Origin: Candidatus Krumholzibacteriia bacterium
Lineage (GTDB): Bacteria > Krumholzibacteriota > Krumholzibacteriia > LZORAL124-64-63
Direction of reading: 5' to 3'
DNA: 12,026 nt
NCBI GenBank assembly: GCA_030643455.1
Contig: DAOWLV010000042.1
Span: 1-12,026 of the forward strand
The first letter of the stretch is position 1; the number at the start of each line of letters is the position of its first letter. Below, piece by piece: positions 6,916 through 12,026 of this stretch. Below the pieces are notes generated by a model. It worked only from the letters and a program-made list of their open reading frames with translations. It searched no databases and was not told the DNA's origin. The position numbers and the translations under genes were made by a program.

Positions 6916-7281
6916 ATGCATTTCAGGATCGAACGCGAGGGGGACATCAATTTTATTCATCCGGTGGGGAGATTCGACGGCGGTCCCGATTGCGAACAGC
7001 TTCAGATGCTGGTCGCCGAAATTGCCAAGTCCGATTGCCGCAAGGTGGTATTCAGCTTTTCCCTGACCAGGTGGATCAATTCCTGCGGCGTGGGCAAAAT
7101 CATCGCCGCCAAATTCGTCATGGACGAGATTAACGGCCGCTTTGTCCTTTGCGACCTCGAGGGGCACAACATGACTGTCATCAACACTTTGCGGCTTGAC
7201 CAGGTTTTCGAGATCTACGATTCCATCCCGGATGCGGTGAAAGCCCTGAAGCAGGACTGCTTCACTCAAACCCCCTCCTGA
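6916..7281 (+). CDS. STAS-domain protein (anti-sigma factor antagonist-like), copy 2
   Basis: Second single-domain STAS protein, 121 residues. It aligns without gaps to copy 1 over about 98 residues with 43 identities, including FDGG, CRK, SFSL, SCG, GK and the LC-LE segment. The signature loop is INSCGVGKII, again with C57 where SpoIIAA carries its phosphoserine. C26, C41, C57 and C79 are shared by both copies. The C-terminal helix differs, and the protein has one more cysteine near its end. The start has GGGAG at 6904-6908, seven bases upstream. The pair looks like a tandem duplication that has diverged. The second copy may sense a different signal or bind a different partner; that is inference. 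Confidence 0.82.
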   Translation: MHFRIEREGDINFIHPVGRFDGGPDCEQLQMLVAEIAKSDCRKVVFSFSLTRWINSCGVGKIIAAKFVMDEINGRFVLCDLEGHNMTVINTLRLDQVFEIYDSIPDAVKALKQDCFTQTPS

Positions 7282-7325
7282 ATGGCGGGATTCCCAAAAT
7301 TCCCTGAACTTGATACAGTGGGTGG

Positions 7326-7342
7326 CGACCCTCGGGTCGTTT
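7326..7342 (+). terminator. Weak hairpin between STAS copy 2 and the HEAT gene
   Basis: CGACC/GGTCG stem around a CTCG loop at 7326-7339, followed by only three T. A wider inverted repeat, GGCGGGA (7284-7290) / TCCCGCC (7342-7348), encloses it. It could partly terminate or attenuate transcription into the HEAT gene, or be a leader structure for it. Confidence 0.25.
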
Positions 7343-7389
7343 CCCGCCGCCTTGCCGCAACCTCGACCTCACCAGAAAAGGGGAGCCGC

Positions 7390-8175
7390 ATGACCACCGA
7401 CCTGAAGACCCTCTCGTCGCTCTTCACCAGTTCCGATCCCGAAAAAATCCACCAGGCCCTTCAGATCGTCCGGGAGGAAGTTTCCCGCCTGGGCAGCGAC
7501 CAGGCTCGCCCCCTTTTCCAGATGGTATCTTCGCTCTTTTATATCGATCCCCACGACGACCCCGAACTGGCCTCGATCCTGGATGAGGCCATCTCTTTGG
7601 TCACCGGTTTCGGGGAGTGGGTCATCCCCCACCTGGTGGACAACCTGGACGAGGGAGATCTCAAGGCGCAAATGGCCTCGGCAGAGGCCCTGGGACGTAT
7701 CGGGGCCGATGCTGTCAACCCCTTGGTGGAAAAATACCACGCCTCTCGAGACTCCGAGAGCCGGTCCTTTGTCCTGTACGCCCTGGGCAAGATCCATTCA
7801 CCAATGGTCGAAGGGGCGGCCGAACTGGCCCTGGCCGGAGCGCGCTCGAAGGATCTCGAACTCCGTGACACCGCCACCCGCACGATCGGCCGGTTCGCTG
7901 CGGAGATCCCCGCCGGTCAGTTCGGTGCGGACATCCTGGATGGATACTACGACTCCCTGCGCACCAACCTGGCCGATCCCAACAAGGGTGTGAAGGCCAA
8001 GGCGGTGCGAAGTCTGGGCAAACTGGCCCGGTTCGGGCATCTGGATTCCGTCCGGAAGCAGGAAATGAAGACCATCGCCCTGAATCTGCTGGGCGAAGAT
8101 GACGAGTTCCGCTGGGACCGGACCTTCGTGGTGCGGCGGGAGGCACAGGAAGCTCTGGAATACTTTCAGGAGTGA
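7390..8175 (+). CDS. HEAT-repeat protein
   Basis: 261-residue soluble protein made of helical HEAT/PBS-lyase-like repeats, a fold used for protein-protein contact. Recognisable units include VIPHLVDNLDEGDLKAQMAS then AEALGRIGADAV (about 78-110), SFVLYALGKI (126-135), LELRDTATRTIGRFA (156-170), KGVKAKAVRSLGKLA (199-213) and VVRREAQEALEYF (247-259). The N-terminal 75 residues are helical but less clearly repeated. There is no signal peptide, membrane segment or catalytic motif. The start ATG 7390 has GGGGAG (7380-7385) four bases before it. An in-frame ATG at 7282, directly after the STAS stop, would add 36 residues of poor quality and is less likely. The same strand and position after two STAS genes suggest a scaffold or regulator in the same pathway; this is inference. 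Confidence 0.78.
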   Translation: MTTDLKTLSSLFTSSDPEKIHQALQIVREEVSRLGSDQARPLFQMVSSLFYIDPHDDPELASILDEAISLVTGFGEWVIPHLVDNLDEGDLKAQMASAEALGRIGADAVNPLVEKYHASRDSESRSFVLYALGKIHSPMVEGAAELALAGARSKDLELRDTATRTIGRFAAEIPAGQFGADILDGYYDSLRTNLADPNKGVKAKAVRSLGKLARFGHLDSVRKQEMKTIALNLLGEDDEFRWDRTFVVRREAQEALEYFQE

Positions 8176-8217
8176 GACCAAGGGTTGATATTTGGCTGGA
8201 GTTTTTGCCTCGTTCAA

Positions 8218-8247
8218 CGAAAAAGTTCCCCCGGGGGAACTTTTTCG
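8218..8247. terminator. Bidirectional rho-independent terminator, 30-bp perfect palindrome
   Basis: The half-site CGAAAAAGTTCCCCC is followed at once by its exact reverse complement, giving a fully symmetric 30-bp palindrome. The GC core is flanked by five A on the left and five T on the right, so it reads as hairpin plus T-run on both strands. It lies 42 bases after the HEAT gene stop and 108 bases after the stop of the convergent HD-domain gene, and can serve both. Confidence 0.85.
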
Positions 8248-8262
8248 CAATGTTATCAGGGA

Positions 8263-8283
8263 TAGGCTGCAGCCTAGGTACCT
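8263..8283. repeat. Adjoining palindromes in the HEAT/HD intergenic region
   Basis: TAGGCTGCAGCCTA (8263-8276) is a perfect 14-bp palindrome, overlapped at its last base by AGGTACCT (8276-8283), another perfect palindrome. Both lie between the terminator and the HD-domain gene. Function is unknown. Confidence 0.4.
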
Positions 8284-8296
8284 GGCCATAGCACCC

Positions 8297-8355
8297 TTTG
8301 AGAGTGGGGACATCCAGACTGCGGATGGGGTCGGCTCGGACGGTTGGCTCTCAAA
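8297..8355 (-). terminator. Possible structured 3' end of the HD-domain transcript
   Basis: TTTGAGAG (8297-8304) and CTCTCAAA (8348-8355) form an 8-bp inverted repeat that begins directly after the HD gene stop codon. It encloses a smaller CATCC/GGATG hairpin. There is no clear T-run on the minus strand, so it may be an RNA 3' structure rather than a terminator. Confidence 0.3.
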
Positions 8356-8919
8356 TCAGAGCCCCAGATCCTCCCCCACCGGCACCAGGGCTTCCAGCAC
8401 GTGGGCGATCACTTTATCCAACTCCAGTCCAAGATCCTCAGCGCCTTCAGCGATCTCTTCACGGTTCACCTTGGCCGCGAAGTCCTTCTTCTTGAGCTTC
8501 TTTTTGACCGACTTGACCTTCACCTGGGCAATCTTCTTGTCCGGTTGGACCATCGCGCAGGCCATGCAGAAGCCGCACAGTTCGTCGACGGCAAACAGCC
8601 AACGGGCGCAGTCGTTCTCGCGCGGCACGCCGGTGTAGGCGGCGTGGGACAGGATGGTGCGGACGAACTCCTCCGGATAGCCGCGTTCCCGCAGGATCTC
8701 CGCTCCCTTTAACGGGTGATCCGGAGCCTCGGGATACATCTCGTAGTCGAAATCGTGCAGCAGGCCTACGGCCGACCAGTATTCAACATCGCTGTCAGTA
8801 AGAACGGCCGCAGCTTTCATGGCGGCCTCGACAGCGAAGGCATGGCGGCGGAGACCGTCAGTCTTGGTGTATTCTTGCAGCAGGGCAAGGGTCGTGTCGC
8901 GATTGTAGAGATCGCTCAT
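8356..8919 (-). CDS. HD-domain phosphohydrolase family protein
   Basis: 187-residue protein of the HD/HDIG superfamily, metal-dependent phosphohydrolases. The metal-site residues are H26, H55-D56 (in GLLHDFDYE), H68 (in DHPLKGAEIL) and H92 (in ILSHAAY), spaced as in the uncharacterised HDIG group of about 185 residues. After the domain come the conserved segment ending ACAMVQPDKK and a lysine-rich stretch at 134-145, then an acidic C-terminal helix ending GEDLGL. The start is supported by AAGGAGAGG (8923-8931) just upstream. It is transcribed toward the HEAT gene. Upstream, an insertion sequence ends 79 bases before the start codon, so the native promoter may have been moved away or replaced. 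The substrate is unknown; nucleotides are the common class for HD enzymes. Confidence 0.85.
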   Translation of the reverse strand: MSDLYNRDTTLALLQEYTKTDGLRRHAFAVEAAMKAAAVLTDSDVEYWSAVGLLHDFDYEMYPEAPDHPLKGAEILRERGYPEEFVRTILSHAAYTGVPRENDCARWLFAVDELCGFCMACAMVQPDKKIAQVKVKSVKKKLKKKDFAAKVNREEIAEGAEDLGLELDKVIAHVLEALVPVGEDLGL

Positions 8920-8986
8920 GGGTCCTCTCCTTCATGGTCTATTTTGGCCGAATTCAACCACCACTTTTGATCCCTGGTGACACCTA

Positions 8987-8996
8987 CCCCTGCCAG
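8987..8996. repeat. Left copy of a 10-bp direct repeat flanking the insertion sequence
   Basis: CCCCTGCCAG lies two bases outside the left inverted repeat and is repeated exactly at 10377-10386. The length fits an IS4-family target duplication, but the offset from the inverted repeat is unusual. Confidence 0.5.
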
Positions 8997-8998
8997 AC

Positions 8999-9011
8999 CT
9001 GTCCAAAATAA
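8999..9011 (+). repeat. Left terminal inverted repeat of the insertion sequence
   Basis: CTGTCCAAAATAA, the exact reverse complement of 10357-10369. Similarity stops after 13 bases (GTTT inside on the left, CTCA on the right). Confidence 0.88.
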
Positions 9012-9024
9012 GTTTTAAGTAAAA

Positions 9025-9091
9025 AAAGTCCTCCGGCAGTGGCATTATGGAAGCACTAACCAAGCCATATCACCGCCACCGGGAGGACTTT
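9025..9091 (+). promoter_or_regulatory. Hairpin covering the transposase ribosome binding site
   Basis: AAAGTCCTCC (9025-9034) is the perfect complement of GGAGGACTTT (9082-9091). Pairing can extend inward imperfectly through GGCAGTGGC and GCCACCG. The right arm contains GGAGG (9082-9086), the only good ribosome binding site before ATG 9096. A transcript that starts outside the element would fold and hide the site, as is known for IS10 and IS50. A start inside the left arm would avoid this. Confidence 0.65.
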
Positions 9092-9095
9092 CTGC

Positions 9096-10253
9096 ATGTT
9101 ACGCCACAGCAGCCTTTTTAGCCAGCTTTTGGAAGTTTTTCCCCGTTACGAGTTCCATAACATTGTGCGCGATATCGGGACCGAGCGTCACAGCAAAGGC
9201 TTCAGCAGCTGGGACCATTTTGTTGCCATGATGTTCTGCCAACTGGCCCAAGCCAAGTCGTTGCGGAAGATCAGCGACGGCCTGGGAACCTGTCTGGGCA
9301 AGCTCAACCACCTTGGTATAAGCAAGGCGCCCTGCAAGTCCACTCTCTCGTATGCCAACAAGAACCGCAGTTGGACCCTGTTCGAGACCGTTTTCTACCG
9401 CCTTTCCCAGCGGGTGCAGTTCAATGGCAAAGTTGCCAAACGATTGAAGCTGCCGGGCAAGCTGTACTCTCTTGACGCCACGGTCATCACCCTGTGTCTG
9501 GCGATGTTCGATTGGGCCCGCTATCGGTCGGCCAAAGGTGCGGTAAAGCTACATCTGGTTCTTGATCATGACGGCTACCTGCCCCGGTTCGCCAACATCA
9601 CCGAAGGAGCGGAGCACGAACTGACGTCGGCTCATCATCTGAAGTTCCCGCCCGGCAGTGTTGTCGTCATTGATCGCGCATATTGGTCACTGGGGTTGTT
9701 CTCGAGTTGGATACACGACAATGTGTTTTTTGTCATACGCCAAAAGAAGGGCTTTCGGTTCCGGACGATTGAAAAGCGCAAGGTCCAGGGCAACGTTCTG
9801 TCCGATCATTTTGTCGAGCTTGCCAACCCTAGATCAAAGGAGCGATACCCATATATTTTGCGCAGGGTTGTCTATCGTGCCCCGGAAACAAACAGGACCT
9901 ACATCTATATTACGAACCAGTTGGAAGTGCCCGCCCAGGTGATCGCTGACGTATACAAGGAACGCTGGCAGATCGAGCTGTTCTTCAAAGCGATCAAGCA
10001 GAACCTGAAGATCAAGACATTCATCGGTACAACACCCAATGCAGTGATGACGCAGATTTGGACAGCACTGGTGGTGATGCTTCTGCTGCGCTACCTGAAG
10101 TTGAAGGCCAAACGGGGCTGGGCCCTGTCCAACCTGGTGGCCATGATCCGCTGGAACCTGTTTACGTACCGTGATTTGTGGGCTTGGCTGGATGACCCCT
10201 TCGAGGTGCCCCCGGGGGCACCTCCAATGGAGCAGCTATCGCTTGGTTTGTAG
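9096..10253 (+). CDS. IS4-family DDE transposase
   Basis: 385-residue transposase catalysing cut-and-paste movement of its element. The N-terminal domain (FSQLLEVFPRYEF to LGKLNHLGI, about 8-75) matches the DUF4372-type DNA-binding region common in these IS4-group enzymes. It is followed by STLSYANKNRSW (82-93). The RNase H-like core has D127 (YSLDATVI), D193 (VVIDRAYW) and E294 within the IS4 signature Y-x2-R-x3-E-x6-K, here Y287, R290, E294 and K301. A long beta-rich insertion lies between the second D and E, as in the Tn5 group. All catalytic residues are present and the frame is intact. It ends with TAG, unlike the TGA of most neighbours, fitting an acquired element. A GC-rich palindrome lies in its last codons. 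Confidence 0.93.
   Translation: MLRHSSLFSQLLEVFPRYEFHNIVRDIGTERHSKGFSSWDHFVAMMFCQLAQAKSLRKISDGLGTCLGKLNHLGISKAPCKSTLSYANKNRSWTLFETVFYRLSQRVQFNGKVAKRLKLPGKLYSLDATVITLCLAMFDWARYRSAKGAVKLHLVLDHDGYLPRFANITEGAEHELTSAHHLKFPPGSVVVIDRAYWSLGLFSSWIHDNVFFVIRQKKGFRFRTIEKRKVQGNVLSDHFVELANPRSKERYPYILRRVVYRAPETNRTYIYITNQLEVPAQVIADVYKERWQIELFFKAIKQNLKIKTFIGTTPNAVMTQIWTALVVMLLLRYLKLKAKRGWALSNLVAMIRWNLFTYRDLWAWLDDPFEVPPGAPPMEQLSLGL
10203..10224. repeat. 22-bp perfect palindrome inside the transposase 3' end
   Basis: The half-site GAGGTGCCCCC is followed directly by its reverse complement, within the codons for FEVPPGAPP and 29 bases before the stop codon. It shares the CCCCCGGGGG core with the terminator at 8218-8247. 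It lacks a T-run. Confidence 0.6.
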
Positions 10254-10296
10254 GTTTTGGACGGCAGAACCAGGGGTGGGTCTTGAGCAGTGAGAA

Positions 10297-10330
10297 GAAC
10301 CCGTCCAAATCAGGTGATTGGGACGGGTTC
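10297..10330 (+). terminator. Strong hairpin before the right end of the insertion sequence
   Basis: GAACCCGTCC (10297-10306) pairs perfectly with GGACGGGTTC (10321-10330). The 14-base loop can pair further (AATC with GATT). No T-run follows, so it may block incoming transcription, protect the transcript end or be a weak terminator rather than a classical one. Confidence 0.45.
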
Positions 10331-10356
10331 AGAGAAGACATCGAATCGAAGCTGAG

Positions 10357-10369
10357 TTATTTTGGACAG
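10357..10369 (-). repeat. Right terminal inverted repeat of the insertion sequence
   Basis: The reverse complement reads CTGTCCAAAATAA, identical to the left end at 8999-9011. Confidence 0.88.
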
Positions 10370-10376
10370 CAGTGCG

Positions 10377-10386
10377 CCCCTGCCAG
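10377..10386. repeat. Right copy of the 10-bp direct repeat flanking the insertion sequence
   Basis: CCCCTGCCAG, seven bases outside the right inverted repeat. It overlaps a small hairpin, CCCTGC (10378-10383) / GCAGGG (10386-10391), which may be part of the 3' end of the YgjP-like gene and the original insertion target. Confidence 0.5.
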
Positions 10387-10437
10387 CAGGGTCCTGGAAC
10401 ATCAACCCTCAAATCCCGGCCCGAACCCATTCCCGGA

Positions 10438-11175
10438 TCACAACAGCAGGTCATCTTCATGTTCATCGAGCCACTGCATGGACTCGCGATGGCCAGGGCA
10501 GACGCGGTCCAGAAGGGCGTAGAACCGGCGACTGTGATTCAAGTGGGCCAGGTGGCAGATCTCGTGGGCCACCACGGCGTCGACGGCGTCGGGCGGCGCC
10601 ATGATCAGGCGGTAACAGAAGGAAAGGGTACCGCGGGCCGAACAGCTGCCCCAGCGGCTGGTGCGTTCGCCGACGATCACCTTTCTGGGAAATAACCCGA
10701 TGCGGTCGGCCCAGATCGCGGTGCGTTCCGTCAGATCCTGCCGGCCCAGGCGGCGCAGGTACTTTTCCATCACGGGCCTGACATCAAACACGTCGGCAGG
10801 GGCCAGGCCGAGAATCAAGGAATCGTCGTTGAGATCCATGACAGGCCGCTTCCTGCCATTCGGCAGATTCGTGATGGTCAACTGGCGGGGTTTCCCCAGG
10901 ATGGAAATCACGCTGCCGGAAGCAAACTGGCGGACCCGGGGACCCTGGCGGACATCGTATTCGTCGGCCTTGGTATCGATCCAGTCGGCCCAGTACTCCA
11001 GCAGTTCGGGAATCACCTTCAGGCCCACTCGTTCGGGCAGGATGACGACCAGCCCGTCCCGTTTGCAGACCTGGATGCCCATTCTGTGGGCCCGGCGACT
11101 GCGCCGGACCCGGTAACGAACGGGTTTGCCCTTGATCAGGGCGAGGGTTGAACGTTCGGGCAGACGACCACTCAA
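10438..11175 (-). CDS. YgjP-like (DUF45/M48-related) zinc metallohydrolase
   Basis: 245-residue cytoplasmic protein of the YgjP/DUF45 family, whose C-terminal domain resembles WLM/M48 metallopeptidases. It has the N-terminal beta region (RYRVRRSRRAHRMGIQV), RWGSCS at 174-179, RLIMAPPDAVDAVVAHEICH, with the zinc site H204-E205-x-x-H208, and a third ligand in LNHSRRF, likely H214. These positions match the family. The physiological substrate is poorly defined; the E. coli member has been described as a UTP pyrophosphatase. The start is TTG at 11175, overlapping the upstream transporter stop as TTGA, with AAGGAAAGG about ten bases upstream. The first ATG (residue 32) would remove conserved N-terminal strands. 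Translation is probably coupled to the transporter gene. Confidence 0.85.
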   Translation of the reverse strand: MSGRLPERSTLALIKGKPVRYRVRRSRRAHRMGIQVCKRDGLVVILPERVGLKVIPELLEYWADWIDTKADEYDVRQGPRVRQFASGSVISILGKPRQLTITNLPNGRKRPVMDLNDDSLILGLAPADVFDVRPVMEKYLRRLGRQDLTERTAIWADRIGLFPRKVIVGERTSRWGSCSARGTLSFCYRLIMAPPDAVDAVVAHEICHLAHLNHSRRFYALLDRVCPGHRESMQWLDEHEDDLLL

Positions 11176-12026
11176 GCGGCGGATACCTTTCCTTCATCGA
11201 TCTTTTTCGTGACGGCGATGAACACCAGCAGGGCGATCAGCGAGATCAGGCCGACGCCGACATAGGCGTACCACAGATAGTGGGCCTGGAGGTATTGCTC
11301 AGGCATGGGCCCCTGGCCCAGCAGCGCGGCATCATGGGCTGCCCTCACGGCCGGTTCCAGAGTGCCCGGTTCCGGGCAGTACCTCTGCAGCAGGAAACCC
11401 GAGAAGATGAACCCGAACATCCAGGCGAAGAAGGTGTTCATGTGGGCGAAACCCAGGAAGGTGCCTTCCTTGCCGGGAGGAGCCTGAAGGGAGGCGAATT
11501 CCAGCCATTTGGGGCTGAGAAAACACTCGGCAATTCCCTGGATGGAGATGCCGATGATCATCATGAAGGTGATAGGATGCATCTCCAGCCCGAAAACGTT
11601 CACATTGCCATCAAACCAGGCCGAGGCCGCCATGGCCACGGCCGACAGCGGGATCAGGCACATGGCCACCAGGATCGCGTTCTGGGGTTTCCATTTGCGA
11701 ATCATCTGCGTGATCATCACCACGAAGATGACCACCACCAGCGGATTGATGTTGGCGTACCATTCGGGTTTGTAGGTCTCCCCGGCCATGCGCAGCACGT
11801 AATCGGGCATCGAGGCGTAGAGCTGGCCCTGGATGGCCCAGAACCCCGCCGTGATGATGATCAGGGCCAGGAACCGCACATTGCTCATGGCCATCCACAT
11901 CCCCGCGAGCGTCTCTTTCACGGTGCGGCCCTTTTCGTCATGACTTTCCTTCGGAAAATAGATCAACGTCACCAGGATCAAGCCCAGCAGGGCGGCGCCC
12001 GCCGAGAAGAAGGGCACCGTCTCCAC
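11172..12026 (-). CDS. POT-like MFS transporter, C-terminal part (start beyond the window)
   Basis: The last 285 codons of an integral membrane transporter; the N-terminal half lies beyond 12026, so the first visible codon (GTG) is not taken as a start. Several long hydrophobic helices are visible, and a periplasmic-type insertion (about residues 218-246 of the visible part) precedes the last helix. It shares layout with the transporter at 3819-5387: a charged loop after PKES (PPRD in the other), SMPDYVLRMAG (LPEYIRDYA in the other), and a helix start SPKWLEFASLQAPPGKEG (SPRSKEYAGNIAPPNKVG in the other). This points to a distant paralogue of the same POT-like group. The stop overlaps the TTG of the YgjP-like gene. 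The substrate is unknown. Confidence 0.82.
   Translation of the reverse strand: METVPFFSAGAALLGLILVTLIYFPKESHDEKGRTVKETLAGMWMAMSNVRFLALIIITAGFWAIQGQLYASMPDYVLRMAGETYKPEWYANINPLVVVIFVVMITQMIRKWKPQNAILVAMCLIPLSAVAMAASAWFDGNVNVFGLEMHPITFMMIIGISIQGIAECFLSPKWLEFASLQAPPGKEGTFLGFAHMNTFFAWMFGFIFSGFLLQRYCPEPGTLEPAVRAAHDAALLGQGPMPEQYLQAHYLWYAYVGVGLISLIALLVFIAVTKKIDEGKVSAA

Larger units (their letters stand above)
8999..10369 (+). mobile_element. Complete IS4-family insertion sequence (1371 bp)
   Basis: Bounded by perfect 13-bp terminal inverted repeats, CTGTCCAAAATAA at 8999-9011 and its reverse complement at 10357-10369. It carries one intact DDE transposase gene on the plus strand. A long inverted repeat precedes the transposase start, and a strong hairpin (10297-10330) lies between its stop and the right end. 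It sits between the HD-domain gene and the YgjP-like gene, which are both on the minus strand, so it interrupts no coding sequence. The intact reading frame and perfect repeats suggest a recent, possibly active insertion. Confidence 0.9.

Noticed and set aside
7282..7389. HEAT protein start at ATG 7282, directly after the STAS stop
   Set aside because: It would add 36 residues without repeat character and runs through a hairpin. ATG 7390 has a strong GGGGAG site.
9099..9311. Antisense 70-codon frame inside the transposase gene
   Set aside because: It has no domain, no ribosome binding site that I can see, and is explained by the coding strand.
8987..10386. Composite transposon or CRISPR-like repeat interpretation
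   Set aside because: Only one transposase, one pair of inverted repeats and one pair of 10-bp direct repeats are present; there is no cargo gene and no regular spaced repeat array.
1..12026. tRNA or rRNA genes
   Set aside because: No cloverleaf with conserved TTC arm and no rRNA-like sequence was noticed in the intergenic regions, all of which are shorter than 300 bases.

Overview
The window is GC-rich bacterial chromosome. Coding density is high, TGA is the preferred stop codon, and most genes are packed head to tail. The gene families (radical SAM AmrS, short-form QueF, POT-type transporters, a FabK-like flavoprotein) suit an anaerobic or microaerophilic Gram-negative, for example a Desulfobacterota or FCB-like lineage. 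That placement is inference; no rRNA or marker gene is present to fix it. No stretch longer than 300 bases lacks a gene.

Layout from left to right. (1) 2-1066, minus: a PLP-dependent HisC-like aminotransferase whose C-terminus runs off the window. (2) 1335-1706, plus: a short type I queF (preQ0 to preQ1). (3) A tight minus-strand cluster transcribed from 6363 to 1710: a FabK/nitronate-monooxygenase-type flavoprotein, a POT-family transporter, queG (the last step of queuosine synthesis, interrupted by an in-frame TAA), and the radical SAM gene amrS, which overlaps the queG stop by ATGA. queF and amrS converge with 3 bases between their stop codons. (4) 6467-8175, plus: two tandem STAS-domain genes that are paralogues (about 44% identical), each behind an almost identical promoter-like element, followed by a HEAT-repeat gene and a 30-bp perfect palindrome acting as terminator. 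(5) 8356-8919, minus: an HD-domain phosphohydrolase. (6) 8999-10369: a complete IS4-family insertion sequence with 13-bp inverted repeats and an intact DDE transposase. (7) 10438-11175, minus: a YgjP-like zinc metallohydrolase, coupled to (8) 11172-12026, minus: the C-terminal part of a second POT-like transporter.

How the parts may work together. queF and queG belong to one tRNA-modification pathway, but queG appears broken, so queuosine synthesis may stop at epoxyqueuosine or be completed by another enzyme. The STAS-STAS-HEAT block is the most novel part. It looks like a signalling or scaffold module built from two diverged STAS proteins. Both have cysteine where SpoIIAA has its phosphorylated serine, and they share four cysteine positions. 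No partner kinase or phosphatase is visible in the window. The insertion sequence carries a hairpin that would hide its own ribosome binding site, and it sits upstream of the HD-domain gene.
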